A DNA stretch of 44,820 nt, from positions 1 to 44,820 of the forward strand of contig CAJYUW010000027.1 in NCBI GenBank assembly GCA_913778205.1, given 5' to 3'. Below the pieces are notes generated by a model. It was given only the letters and a program-made list of their open reading frames with translations. It was not told where the DNA came from and searched no databases. This DNA comes from an uncultured Curtobacterium sp. Its GTDB lineage: Bacteria > Actinomycetota > Actinomycetes > Actinomycetales > Microbacteriaceae. Of this stretch, positions 15,364 through 23,406 are shown piece after piece. How positions within the stretch are numbered: position 1 is the stretch's first letter; each line of letters begins with the position of its first letter. A program made the translations under genes and the position numbers.

Positions 15364-17382
15364 ATGACAGAATCCACACCCACCAGGACCAGCTCCACGA
15401 AGGCCCGTCCCGCCCGTCGCCCCGTCGACCGACTCGTCCGTCGGCTCGCGGGCGCCGCGGCCGCGTGCACGGCGCTCGGCGTGCTCGCCGCACCGGCGCT
15501 CGTGCCGTCGGCCTCGACCGCCGACGACCTCGCGTTCCCGTACGTCAACGAGTTCACCTCGGCCGCGGGCGGCGCGCTGCTCGGTGACGCGGAGGTCCGC
15601 GACGGGCGGCTCCGTCTGACCACCGACGACCGCAACCAAGCAGGAGCCTGGTCGACGAACGACACCTTCCCGTCGGACCTCGGGCTCGAGATCGAGTTCA
15701 CCTACGCGATGCACACGGACAAGGACGACCCCGGCGCCGACGGCCTCGTGCTGTTCCTCGCCGACGGGGCGTCCCCACAGGGCGTCGGGTCCTTCGGCGC
15801 CGGGCTCGGGTACGCGTGCCGTCGTGAGGCGACCCAGGGCGGCGGCCTGTCGTGCGACCTCCCCGGCGTCCCCGGCGGCTTCGCGGGCATCGCCATCGAC
15901 CGCTACGGCAACTTCTCGGGCGAGATCAACAAGTCCGGACCCGGGCCCCGACCGGACTCGGTCGTCGTCCGCGGCTCCGGCGACGGCGTGACCGGCTACC
16001 GGTACGTCGACGGAGCCGACGCACCGGGCGGCACCCGCACCGACGGCGCCACACCGCGGACGGTCCGGGTCACGCTCGTCCCCGGTGCGGCCGGTGAGCT
16101 CGCGATGACCGTCCGGCTCGAGGCGGGCGGCGCGCTCCGCACCGTGCTCGACCGGGTGCCGTTGCACGGCGACGGCCAGGCACCGCTGCCGCGGACGCTC
16201 CGGCTCGGCTTCGCCGGTGCGACGGGCAGCCACGTCGACGTGCACGAGATCGACCGACTCCGCGTCTGGCAGCCGGCGGACCTCGCGGTCGAGCAGGACC
16301 TCCCCGCCTCCCTCGTCGCCGGGAGCGAGGTCGAGTACTCGGTCACCGCCCGGAACGTCGGCCCGAACGCGAGCGCCCCGAGCGACCTCAGCGTCGACGT
16401 GCCCGAGGGGTTGCAGGACGTCGCGTGGCGGTGCTCCGCCGCCGACGGATCGGGGTGCGGCGCGGACTCCGGCACCGGCGAGGTCCGGACCACGGTCGAC
16501 CTGCCCAGGGACGGCGAGGCGACCCTCACGGTGCGCGGGCGCCTCGACCCCGATGCCTCCGGCGAGGTCGCGAGCACCGCGACGGTCACGCCCGAGGCGA
16601 CGCTGGCGGACGTCGACGAGTCGGACAACACCTCCGTGGCGGCGGCGACCGTGGTGGCCGCGGACGCGGCCGCCCACGTCGAGACCGACAAGTCCGTGTC
16701 CCCGGCGCGGGGCGTCGCCCCCGGCGACGAGGTCGAGTACGTCGTCACCGCCCGCAACCGCGGTCCGGCCGACGCCGCGGACGTCGGTGCGGTCGACGAG
16801 CTCCCGCGGGCGATGCGCTTCGCCGGGTCGCCGGACGACTGCACGGCCGACGGACAGGTCGTCACGTGCCGATCGGGCCGGACCCTGGCCGTGGGCGAGT
16901 CGGTCGACTTCCGCATCCGAGCCGTGCTCGACCCCGCGTACGTCGGTGACGGCTCGGACGTCGTGAACGTCGCCACCGCGACCTCGCCGACCGACCCGGA
17001 CGGCGGGGACGAGTCACCGGGTGTGTCCATCGGCGTCGTCGAGGGCGGCGACGGCGGGGACGGAGGTGACGTCGGTGACGGCGGACCGACCGCCGGACCG
17101 GCCCCCGGGCCCTCGGGCGTGCCCAGCGGCGACCCCGGCGCGGGTGCCGGACCCGACGAGGACCCGCGCGCGGGATCGGGAGGGGCCGGACCCGGTCGGC
17201 AGGGAACGGGCTCGTCGGCCGGTCGGCTCGCCTACACCGGCCCCGGAGACCTCGGCCTCGCGGCGGCGCTCGGCAGCGTGCTCGCGACGACCGGAGCTGG
17301 ACTCTGGTGGACGATCCGGCGGCGTCGGGACCGCGTGGTCGACGACGCACGGGAGGCCACCGTGGACGACGTCCGACCGTGA
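15364..17382 (+). CDS. Sortase-anchored surface protein with lectin-like and DUF11 domains
   Basis: A 672-residue exported protein. A signal peptide covers about residues 1-50 (long Arg-rich n-region, then AGAAAACTALGVLAAPALV). Residues about 55-300 form an L-type-lectin/concanavalin-like domain (FPYVNEFTSAAGG, DGLVLFLADG, GGFAGIAIDRYGNF, VDVHEIDRLRVW). Two DUF11 beta-sandwich repeats follow (VEYSVTARNVGPNAS near 320 and VEYVVTARNRGPADA near 460), then a Gly/Asp/Pro-rich wall spacer, the sorting motif LAYTG at about 622-626, a membrane span and RRRRD. LAxTG is the signal used by class E sortases of actinobacteria. Starts at 15337 (GTG) and 15364 (ATG) are both possible. Likely a carbohydrate-binding adhesin or wall protein. 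Confidence 0.85.
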   Translation: MTESTPTRTSSTKARPARRPVDRLVRRLAGAAAACTALGVLAAPALVPSASTADDLAFPYVNEFTSAAGGALLGDAEVRDGRLRLTTDDRNQAGAWSTNDTFPSDLGLEIEFTYAMHTDKDDPGADGLVLFLADGASPQGVGSFGAGLGYACRREATQGGGLSCDLPGVPGGFAGIAIDRYGNFSGEINKSGPGPRPDSVVVRGSGDGVTGYRYVDGADAPGGTRTDGATPRTVRVTLVPGAAGELAMTVRLEAGGALRTVLDRVPLHGDGQAPLPRTLRLGFAGATGSHVDVHEIDRLRVWQPADLAVEQDLPASLVAGSEVEYSVTARNVGPNASAPSDLSVDVPEGLQDVAWRCSAADGSGCGADSGTGEVRTTVDLPRDGEATLTVRGRLDPDASGEVASTATVTPEATLADVDESDNTSVAAATVVAADAAAHVETDKSVSPARGVAPGDEVEYVVTARNRGPADAADVGAVDELPRAMRFAGSPDDCTADGQVVTCRSGRTLAVGESVDFRIRAVLDPAYVGDGSDVVNVATATSPTDPDGGDESPGVSIGVVEGGDGGDGGDVGDGGPTAGPAPGPSGVPSGDPGAGAGPDEDPRAGSGGAGPGRQGTGSSAGRLAYTGPGDLGLAAALGSVLATTGAGLWWTIRRRRDRVVDDAREATVDDVRP

Positions 17383-17386
17383 CCGA

Positions 17387-17437
17387 CCGACCGCGGGGGT
17401 TGGAGCTTCCTCAGTCCGGGAGCACCCCCGCGGTCGG
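17387..17437. terminator. Hairpin terminator after the surface-protein gene
   Basis: CCGACCGCGGGGGT (17387-17400) and ACCCCCGCGGTCGG (17424-17437) are perfect 14-base arms with a 23-base loop, starting 5 bases after the stop. Confidence 0.8.
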
Positions 17438-17456
17438 GCGTCCACCCGGCCGGCGG

Positions 17457-17462
17457 TAGGAT
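17457..17462 (+). promoter_or_regulatory. -10 box for the 17497 membrane-protein operon
   Basis: TAGGAT lies 34 bases before the GTG start and after the upstream terminator, and would yield a short leader with the GAAAGAGG ribosome-binding site at 17485-17492. Confidence 0.45.
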
Positions 17463-17496
17463 CGACCGTACGATCCGCACGCCCGAAAGAGGTCTC

Positions 17497-18153
17497 GTGT
17501 CCGACTCCGTGGACGACGCCACCACCGTGGACGACGCCACCCGGCGCGCGCGCTACTGGCCGGTCCCCGTCCTCCGCGCGGTCCCCGCGGCGATCGTCGC
17601 CCTCGTGGTCACGTTCTCCTCGAACCACGCCGCGGGCTACGGGCTGCTGCTCTTCGGCGCCTACGCGGTGGTCGAGGGCGTCGTGCTCGTCGTCGGGGCG
17701 CGCCGACTCACGGACGACGGGTCGTCCCGCCGGACCACCCTCGCGCAGGCAGTGGTCGCGGTGGTCGCCGGCATCGCCGCACTCGCGCTCCAGGGCGGCG
17801 GTCTCCCGGCGTTCATCACGATCGTCGTGGCGTTCGCGGTCCTCACCGGCGCGCTCGAGCTCACCCAGGGACTCCGTGCCCGCGGGCGCTCACCCTTCGC
17901 GCGGGACTGGTCCACCGTCGGCGGCCTGACGCTGCTGCTCGCGATCGCCTTCCTCGTCACCCCGCCGGACTACTCGAAGCAGCTCGGCGGCATCGACGGC
18001 GCGCAGGGGACCCTCGACGCGTCGATCATCCTCGTCGGCCTCTTCGGCGCCTACCTCGCCGTCACGGCGGTCTTCCACGTGATCGCCGGACTCTCGCACA
18101 AGTGGGGCACGGCCGCTCCGGCGGGCGCCCCGGACGGAGCACCTCACGCATGA
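17497..18153 (+). CDS. HdeD/DUF308-like integral membrane protein
   Basis: A 218-residue protein with six or so membrane segments (AAIVALVVTF, YGLLLFGAYAVVEGVVLVV, AVVAVVAGIAALAL, FITIVVAFAVLTGALELTQG, TLLLAIAFLV, IILVGLFGAYLAVTAVFHVI). The spacing of helix pairs and the GAYAVVEGVVLVVGAR segment resemble HdeD/DUF308 proteins, whose function is unknown outside enterobacterial acid resistance. GTG start with GAAAGAGG 5-6 bases upstream. It overlaps the next small membrane gene by 4 bases (ATGA), so the two are co-translated. Confidence 0.8.
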   Translation: MSDSVDDATTVDDATRRARYWPVPVLRAVPAAIVALVVTFSSNHAAGYGLLLFGAYAVVEGVVLVVGARRLTDDGSSRRTTLAQAVVAVVAGIAALALQGGGLPAFITIVVAFAVLTGALELTQGLRARGRSPFARDWSTVGGLTLLLAIAFLVTPPDYSKQLGGIDGAQGTLDASIILVGLFGAYLAVTAVFHVIAGLSHKWGTAAPAGAPDGAPHA

Positions 18154-18413
18154 CCACCCCCAGCCGTCGCGATCGTCTCCGCCCGGCCGAGCTCCTCGGC
18201 ATCTCGGCGATCGTCGCCGTGTTCGTCGCGGTGGTGGTCCTCATCTCCACCCGCGAGCCGAACCTCGCCGTGATCTTCCTCGGCGTCGCGTTCATCGTGG
18301 TGGTCGTCGTCCTGGCGATGCTGCAGCTCGCGTCGACGAGCGACCAGGACGACAACGACATGCTCGGCGGTCACAAGGCGCCGGGCGAGGGGGACGGCAA
18401 CGACTTCCACTGA
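18150..18413 (+). CDS. Small two-span membrane protein, unknown function
   Basis: An 87-residue protein with two hydrophobic helices (LLGISAIVAVFVAVVVLIS and LAVIFLGVAFIVVVVVLAML) and an acidic, Asp/Gly-rich C-terminal tail on what is probably the cytosolic side. I do not recognise the family. Its ATG overlaps the stop of the DUF308-like gene by 4 bases. It may be a subunit or chaperone of that membrane protein, by context only. Confidence 0.75.
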   Translation: MTTPSRRDRLRPAELLGISAIVAVFVAVVVLISTREPNLAVIFLGVAFIVVVVVLAMLQLASTSDQDDNDMLGGHKAPGEGDGNDFH

Positions 18414-18438
18414 GCGGCCCGCTCGCCCGACGAGCCGA

Positions 18439-19878
18439 CTGCGTCCGTTCCAGGGCGCACCCGACCTGCCGGCGCGGTACCGGCACCCGCGGCTGATCCT
18501 CGCCGTCTGCTGCACGAGCCTGTTCATCGTGTCGCTCGACGCCACCGTGGTGAACGTCGCGCTGCCCTCGATCGGCCGCGAGCTGCACAGTTCGATCTCC
18601 GGACTCCAGTGGACCATCGACGCGTACACGCTCGTGCTGGCGAGCCTGCTCCTGCTCTCCGGGTCCACGGCGGACCGGATCGGCCGACGCACGACGTTCC
18701 AGATCGGCCTCGCGCTGTTCACGGTCGGCTCCCTGCTGTGCTCGCTCGCACCGGGGGTCGGCTGGCTGGTCGTCTTCCGCATGGTGCAGGCCGTCGGCGG
18801 GTCGATGATGAACCCCGTGGCGATGTCGATCATCACCGCGACGTTCGACGACCCACGGCAGCGCGCCCGCGCGGTCGGCGTCTGGGGTGCGGTCGTCGGG
18901 GTCTCGATGGGGCTCGGTCCGCTCGTCGGTGGCGCACTCACGGACTCCGTCGGCTGGCGGGCGATCTTCTGGATCAACGTCCCCGTCGGCCTGGCCGCGA
19001 TCGTGCTCACCCTCCTGTTCGTCCCGGAGTCGAAGGCACCGGAGCCGCGGCGGCTGGACCCGGTCGGGCAGGGGCTCGTGATCGTCCTGCTCGCCACCCT
19101 CGTCGGGGGCCTGATCGAGGGGCCGCGGCTCGGGTGGACTTCGCCCGCGGCGCTCGGGCTGTTCCTCGTCGCGGCCGCCGCGCTCGGGCTGTTCGTCGCG
19201 GTGGAGCGTCGACGCCGCGAGCCGCTCATCGACGTCCGGTTCTTCCGGAGCATCCCGTTCTCGGCCGCGGTCGTGACGGCCGTCGTCGCGTTCGGGGCGA
19301 ACGGTGCGTTCCTCTTCCTGAACGCGCTGTACCTGCAGGAGGTCCGGGGCATGAGCCCCTTCGAGGCCGGACTCTGGACCCTGCCGGCAGCGGTCGCGAC
19401 GATGATCGTCTCACCGCTCTCGGGGAGGCTCGTCGGATCGGTCGGCACCCGGAGGCCGCTCCTCCTCGCCGGGGTCGGGATCGGCGCCGCGGGCGCGATC
19501 CTCACCACCATCGACGCGCGGAGCCCGATGTGGGTGCTCGTCGTGGCGTTCGTGCTGTTCGGCGTCGGGTTCGGCATGGTGAACGCCCCCATCACGAACA
19601 CCGCGGTGTCCGGCATGCCCCGTGCGCAGTCCGGTTCGGCGGCGGCTGTCGCCTCGACGAGTCGGCAGACCGGGGTCTCCCTCGGGGTCGCGCTCGCCGG
19701 CACGGTCACGGGCGCCGGTGCCGCCGCGAGCGTCGGTCCGTCGTTCGCGGTGGCGACGCACGCCATGTGGTGGATCGTCGTCGGCATCGGCTGCGCGATC
19801 GTCGTGGTCGCGTTCGTCTCCGACTCGGCGGCCGCCGACCGCTCGGTGGCGAGGATCGCACCGCTGCTCGACGACTGA
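18439..19878 (+). CDS. DHA2-type MFS multidrug transporter (start uncertain)
   Basis: A drug:H+ antiporter of the 14-span EmrB/QacA type. First span and motif D1: LILAVCCTSLFIVSLDATVV then NVALPSIGREL; motif A: GSTADRIGRRTTF; motif C: GVSMGLGPLVGGAL. The first ATG/GTG in frame is the GTG at 18529, but starting there would delete most of the first span, which is clearly encoded upstream in the same frame. No ATG, GTG or TTG exists in frame between the preceding gene and 18529, so I extend to a CTG at 18439 (479 residues). Translation might also begin at another non-standard codon, or the N-terminus may be damaged. It is convergent with the LysR gene. Substrate unknown. Confidence 0.75.
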   Translation: MRPFQGAPDLPARYRHPRLILAVCCTSLFIVSLDATVVNVALPSIGRELHSSISGLQWTIDAYTLVLASLLLLSGSTADRIGRRTTFQIGLALFTVGSLLCSLAPGVGWLVVFRMVQAVGGSMMNPVAMSIITATFDDPRQRARAVGVWGAVVGVSMGLGPLVGGALTDSVGWRAIFWINVPVGLAAIVLTLLFVPESKAPEPRRLDPVGQGLVIVLLATLVGGLIEGPRLGWTSPAALGLFLVAAAALGLFVAVERRRREPLIDVRFFRSIPFSAAVVTAVVAFGANGAFLFLNALYLQEVRGMSPFEAGLWTLPAAVATMIVSPLSGRLVGSVGTRRPLLLAGVGIGAAGAILTTIDARSPMWVLVVAFVLFGVGFGMVNAPITNTAVSGMPRAQSGSAAAVASTSRQTGVSLGVALAGTVTGAGAAASVGPSFAVATHAMWWIVVGIGCAIVVVAFVSDSAAADRSVARIAPLLDD

Positions 19879-20100
19879 CGGACCGGTCGCGCCGCAGCGC
19901 AGCCTCTGCACCCGGTCGACCTCGCCCGGCCGCCCGGCCGCCCGGCCCTGACGGCGCGGCCCGAGGCCGCGTCCGCGCCGCGTCCCGACGGCACCGAGCG
20001 AGCTCGCGTCCGCGTCCGCGTCCCGGCGTCGCCCCCGGTGCGGGATCCGCACGGCCGCGGTCGCCCGGACCCGAGACCGGACGCGCCGCGAGCGCCAGCC
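19879..20100. other. Non-coding gap before the 42-base tandem array
   Basis: This 222-base stretch, together with the following array, makes a 499-base gap between convergent genes. It holds microrepeats (CGGCCGCC near 19928-19946 and GCGTCC near 20007-20024) and no ORF with coding character. I see no RNA gene. Confidence 0.6.
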
Positions 20101-20367
20101 GGCCGGGGGGCGCGCGACGGCCCCGCACCGTCCCTCCGTTCCGGTCGGGAGGCGCGGGTCGGCCCCGCACCGTCCCTCCGGTCCGGCTGGGAGGCGCGGG
20201 ACAGCCCCGCACGGTCCCTCCGGTCCGGCCGGGAAGCGTGCGACGGATTCGCACCGTGCCTCCGGTCCGGTCGGGAGGTGCACGACGGCCCCGCACCGTG
20301 CCTCCGGTCCGGTCCGGTCCGGTCCGGTCGGGAGGCGCGGGTCGGCCCCGCACCGCGCCGCCGGTCC
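20101..20367. repeat. Tandem array, six copies of a 42-base palindromic unit
   Basis: Units start at 20101, 20143, 20185, 20227, 20269 and 20326. Between the fifth and sixth lies a 15-base insertion of three extra GGTCC units, making (GGTCC)4. Each unit has GGGAGGCGCGG near its start and CCGTCCCTCC or CCGTGCCTCC near its end, so each can fold on itself. The array ends 10 bases from the stop of the minus-strand LysR gene and sits between convergent genes, where it could stop transcription from both sides. Confidence 0.92.
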
Positions 20368-20377
20368 GGGTGGGGAC

Positions 20378-21256
20378 CTACCCGACGCGCGCCGCGACGA
20401 TGTCGCGTGCCAGCGTCCGCGTCGCGCGGTTCGGCTCCGGCACCGTCCGCATCGCGAGCCCGATCCGGAGCGGCGGGACGTCGTCCTCCAGCTCGAGGAC
20501 GGCACCCTCGTGTCGGACGCCCGGATCGGGCACGACACCGGCCCCCAACCCGGCGGCGGCGAACCGCACGACCGCTGGCATGTCGTCCATCTCCGCGACG
20601 ACCCGACGACGGATGCCGAGCCGCTCCAAGGCCTGGTCGAGGATCACCCGGTTCCCGAACCCGTGCACGGTGTCGACGAACGGCTCGTCCGCGAGCTCCG
20701 ACAGCGACACCGACGCCCGCCCCGCGAGCGGGTGGTCCGGAGCGGTGAACACCCGGAACGGCAACTCGCGGAGCGGCTCGACGACGACACCGCCCGGTGG
20801 GTCGGGCAGCGCCGAGTACGCGAGGTCGAGCCGTCCCGCGACGAGGTCCTGCACCAGCCCGGTGGTCCCGGACGGTGACGTCATGAGCTCGACCGCGACG
20901 AGGGGGTGCCGCTGTCGGAACCGACGGAGCACCCCCGTGAGGTCGACGATGTCCATGCTGGTGAAGATCCCGAGCCGGACGCGCCCGCGGAGGTCCGCGT
21001 CGTCGACCGTCGCGAGGTCGCGCATCCGGTCGAGGGACTCGAGCACGGCGCGGGCGTGGGGGAGGAGGTCCTCGCCAGCGGTGGTCAGCACGAGGGCGCG
21101 GCCGGTGCGGTCGAACAGGCGGACGCCGAGCGAGCGCTCCAGCGATGCGAGTCCTGCCGAGACCGTCGACTGCGCCGCCCAGAGGCGTTCGGCGGCCCGG
21201 GTCACGCTGCCCTCCGCCGCGACGGCGACGAAGTGTTCGAGCAGGCGGGTCTCCAT
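20378..21256 (-). CDS. LysR family transcriptional regulator
   Basis: A 292-residue LysR-type regulator. The N-terminal helix-turn-helix is at about 15-60 (FVAVAAEGSVTRAAERLWAA then QSTVSAGLASLERSLGVRLF), followed by the linker helix and a periplasmic-binding-protein-like effector domain (about 90-285) with VRLGIFTSMDIVDLTGVLRR. The start at 21256 gives the standard N-terminus; an ATG at 21289 would add 11 residues. Divergent from an MFS transporter with an 81-base gap holding two perfect inverted repeats, one with T-N11-A spacing, so it probably controls the transporter and itself. Inducer unknown. Confidence 0.92.
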   Translation of the reverse strand: METRLLEHFVAVAAEGSVTRAAERLWAAQSTVSAGLASLERSLGVRLFDRTGRALVLTTAGEDLLPHARAVLESLDRMRDLATVDDADLRGRVRLGIFTSMDIVDLTGVLRRFRQRHPLVAVELMTSPSGTTGLVQDLVAGRLDLAYSALPDPPGGVVVEPLRELPFRVFTAPDHPLAGRASVSLSELADEPFVDTVHGFGNRVILDQALERLGIRRRVVAEMDDMPAVVRFAAAGLGAGVVPDPGVRHEGAVLELEDDVPPLRIGLAMRTVPEPNRATRTLARDIVAARVG

Positions 21257-21265
21257 GTCCCGATC

Positions 21266-21280
21266 ATCGACCACGTCGAT
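21266..21280. promoter_or_regulatory. LysR-type box ATCGAC-CAC-GTCGAT
   Basis: A perfect inverted repeat with 6-base arms containing the T-N11-A spacing (T at 21267, A at 21279) that defines LysR recognition sites. It lies 10 bases upstream of the LysR start, where autoregulation normally occurs. Confidence 0.6.
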
Positions 21281-21310
21281 GGGACTCATCAACAGCATCC
21301 GTTGGACTCG

Positions 21311-21339
21311 ATGCTCCGACCGGCGCAGGATCGGAGCAT
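21311..21339. promoter_or_regulatory. 9-base inverted repeat overlapping the MFS start codon
   Basis: ATGCTCCGA (21311-21319) and TCGGAGCAT (21331-21339) are perfect arms with an 11-base spacer. The right arm includes the first two bases of the MFS ATG, so it may be a second regulator site or an mRNA hairpin that hides the start. Confidence 0.55.
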
Positions 21340-22600
21340 GTCGATCATCGAGCACTCGGCGACCCGGCGTCCGTCGACCGAGCTCGTCGCCGCTCCCCGA
21401 GGGCGCCGCGCACACTCCCGTCGACGCCACGGTGCCGGCTTCTGGGCCGTGGCGTTCGCGTTCACGTCGGTGATGGCCTTCGCGACCGTCCCCGCCCCGC
21501 TGTACGTCATCTACCAGGCCCGGGACGGCTTCCCGACCATCACGACCACGGTGGTGTTCGCCGCGTACGGCGTCGGGGTCGTCGGGTCCCTCTGGCTCGC
21601 CGGCCACCTCAGCGACGTGCACGGTCGGAAACCGCTCATCCTCGTGTCGGTCGCCCTCGAGCTCGTTGCCGCCGTGCTCTTCCTGGTACGGAACGACGTC
21701 AGTGGTCTCATCGTTGCCCGCCTCGTCACGGGCCTCGGCGTCGGGACTCTGACCGCCACCGCGACGGCGCACCTCGGTGAGCTCCGGGTCCGGGCGACCG
21801 GGTCGGAGTCGGCCGCGCAGGGTGCCAGCGTCGTCGCCGGGGCGGTCAACCTCGGCGGGCTCTCCCTCGGGGCGCTCGTCGGCGGCGCACTCGCCGAGTT
21901 CGTCGGACGGCCGCTCATGGTCCCGTACGTCGTCTTCGTCGTGGCACTGGCCGTCGCCTTCGTCCTGGTGCTCGCCGCACCCGAGACGGTCGACCGCCCC
22001 ACCGGACCGGTGCCGTACCGGCCGCAGCGCCTGCAGGCGCCCGAGGGGCAGGGCGCCGCGTTCTGGGCCGCGGGGACCGGGGCGTTCGCCGCGCTCGCGG
22101 TCCAGGGGCTGTTCACCTCCGTCGCACCGACGTTCCTCGGGACCACCTTCCACGTGACCGACCGGCTCGCGGCCGGAGCGACGACGTTCGGGGTCTTCGC
22201 GGCGAGCGCGGTGAGCCAGTTCGTGTTCGCACGGCTGGCCCAGCGCACGCAGATCCGGCTCGGGGTCGCGCTGCTCGTCGGCGGGCTCGCGGTGCTCGCG
22301 GTGTCCGCGGTCGTCCTGCAGGTCGCGGGGTTCATCGGCGGCGGGGTCGTCGCGGGCGCTGGCGTGGGGCTGCTCTTCCGCGCCTCGATCGCGGGCGCCG
22401 GAGCGCTCGTCGGCCCGGAGCGTCGCGGTGGCGTGCTCGCCGCGACGTTCCTCATCGCCTACGCCGGGCTGACCGTGCCCGTCGTCGCGGTGGGCGCTGC
22501 CCTGCTCGTGCTCCCGACGCTCTCGGTGCTCGTCGGGTACGTCGTGCTGGTCGCCGCGCTCGCCGTCGTCGCCGGCGTCCGGCTCGCGGCGCGGGCCTGA
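21338..22600 (+). CDS. MFS transporter, divergent from LysR
   Basis: A 420-residue, 12-span major facilitator. The N-terminal half has FWAVAFAFTSVMAFATVPAP, motif A GHLSDVHGRKPLIL between spans 2 and 3, and RLVTGLGVGTLTATATAHLG; the second half starts after the cytosolic loop near residue 230 (FWAAGTGAFAALAVQGLFTS). A 35-residue basic N-terminal tail precedes the first span. Start at ATG 21338; an in-frame ATG at 21311 would add 9 residues and lie in the left arm of the inverted repeat. It looks like an exporter of the sugar-efflux/drug-resistance kind, with unknown substrate, under LysR control. Confidence 0.88.
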   Translation: MSIIEHSATRRPSTELVAAPRGRRAHSRRRHGAGFWAVAFAFTSVMAFATVPAPLYVIYQARDGFPTITTTVVFAAYGVGVVGSLWLAGHLSDVHGRKPLILVSVALELVAAVLFLVRNDVSGLIVARLVTGLGVGTLTATATAHLGELRVRATGSESAAQGASVVAGAVNLGGLSLGALVGGALAEFVGRPLMVPYVVFVVALAVAFVLVLAAPETVDRPTGPVPYRPQRLQAPEGQGAAFWAAGTGAFAALAVQGLFTSVAPTFLGTTFHVTDRLAAGATTFGVFAASAVSQFVFARLAQRTQIRLGVALLVGGLAVLAVSAVVLQVAGFIGGGVVAGAGVGLLFRASIAGAGALVGPERRGGVLAATFLIAYAGLTVPVVAVGAALLVLPTLSVLVGYVVLVAALAVVAGVRLAARA

Positions 22601-22671
22601 CGGGCGCACGGCGCCGGCTCGGCGGGGCGGTCCACCCGGGATCCGTGGGCCGGAGGACGGTGCGTGCCGCC

Positions 22672-22778
22672 GTGCCGGCCGGCAGCTGCGGTGCCGGCCG
22701 GGAGGCGCGGTGCCGGTCGGGAGGCGCGGTGCCGGTCGGCAGCCGCGGTGCCGGTCGGGAGGCGCGGTGCCCGTCCGG
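22672..22778. repeat. Tandem array, five copies of a 19-base unit plus a partial
   Basis: Units of GTGCCGGTCGGGAGGCGCG start at 22672, 22691, 22710, 22729 and 22748, with a partial at 22767. Copies one and four read GGCAGC instead of GGGAGG. The array contains three exact GGAGGCGCGG cores and ends just before the promoter of the next gene. Confidence 0.9.
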
Positions 22779-22780
22779 CA

Positions 22781-22786
22781 TACTGT
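22781..22786 (+). promoter_or_regulatory. -10 box upstream of the 22791 gene
   Basis: TACTGT ends 4 bases before the ATG at 22791, so the transcript would be leaderless or nearly so. The tandem array lies exactly where the -35 region would be. Confidence 0.5.
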
Positions 22787-22790
22787 CCGC

Positions 22791-23381
22791 ATGTCCCAGA
22801 AGCGTCGCCGGTCGTTCGTCACCGGGGTCGCCGCCGTCGTCGCCGCCGGTCTCGTCGCGGGCGGGCTCGCGCTCACCGCGCAGCAGGCCGCCGACGAGCC
22901 GGTCCTCGCCGGGTCGTCGCCCGCTACCGGGGCCGCGTCCGGGGACGGCACGGTGGTCGTGACGCTCGACGGTCCCGACCTGCCCGGCGCGGACGTGCTC
23001 GACCGGTGCGACCGGGACAGCCGGCACCCCGTGGCGCAGTACGACACCGACGCGTTCGGCCGGGTCGTCCTGCAGTGCGGCGACTCCGGACAGGGCTACG
23101 AGCACATCCGGGTCCGACACGACCAGGACTGGACCGATGTCCTCGGCGGTCGCGGCTCGCGCGACTGGGACGACGCCATGCTCACCGCGGTCCGGACGGC
23201 GCTGACGACGCCGCGACCGGGCTACCCGCAGGACGCCGGGGACGGCAAGGTCTGCTTCGCCGCCCCGGTGTCGTTCGACGACGGCTCACGCCCCGAGCGC
23301 GAGCCGTTCGTCAAGGTCATCGTCTCGGCCACGACCGACCGGGTCATCACCGCGTACCCGACCCGCACCGACGGCTGCTGA
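22791..23381 (+). CDS. Secreted or membrane-anchored protein of unknown function
   Basis: A 196-residue protein with a basic start (MSQKRRRSF) and one hydrophobic segment (VTGVAAVVAAGLVAGGLALTA, about 10-30) that is either a signal peptide or an anchor. The rest is a small extracellular domain with four Cys (RCDRD, LQCGDSG, KVCFAAP, DGC at the very end) that could form two disulphides. I do not recognise the family. It stands alone between a 19-base tandem array and the CDF gene (convergent). Confidence 0.78.
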   Translation: MSQKRRRSFVTGVAAVVAAGLVAGGLALTAQQAADEPVLAGSSPATGAASGDGTVVVTLDGPDLPGADVLDRCDRDSRHPVAQYDTDAFGRVVLQCGDSGQGYEHIRVRHDQDWTDVLGGRGSRDWDDAMLTAVRTALTTPRPGYPQDAGDGKVCFAAPVSFDDGSRPEREPFVKVIVSATTDRVITAYPTRTDGC

Positions 23382-23406
23382 CCGGACGCGCCGTCGGACG
23401 TCCCGA

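Noticed and set aside
13471..16677. Minus-strand open frame of 1068 codons opposite GH13 and the lectin gene
   Set aside because: Arg/Val/Gly-rich shadow of two clear plus-strand genes, with no recognisable motif.
20101..20367. CRISPR array
   Set aside because: Units are contiguous with no variable spacers, and no cas genes are present.
18609..21473. Plus-strand open frame of 954 codons spanning MFS, array and LysR
   Set aside because: Out of frame with the MFS gene and antisense to LysR; the repeated RSGGARRPRTVPPV segment is the 42-base array translated (14 codons per unit), not a repeat protein.
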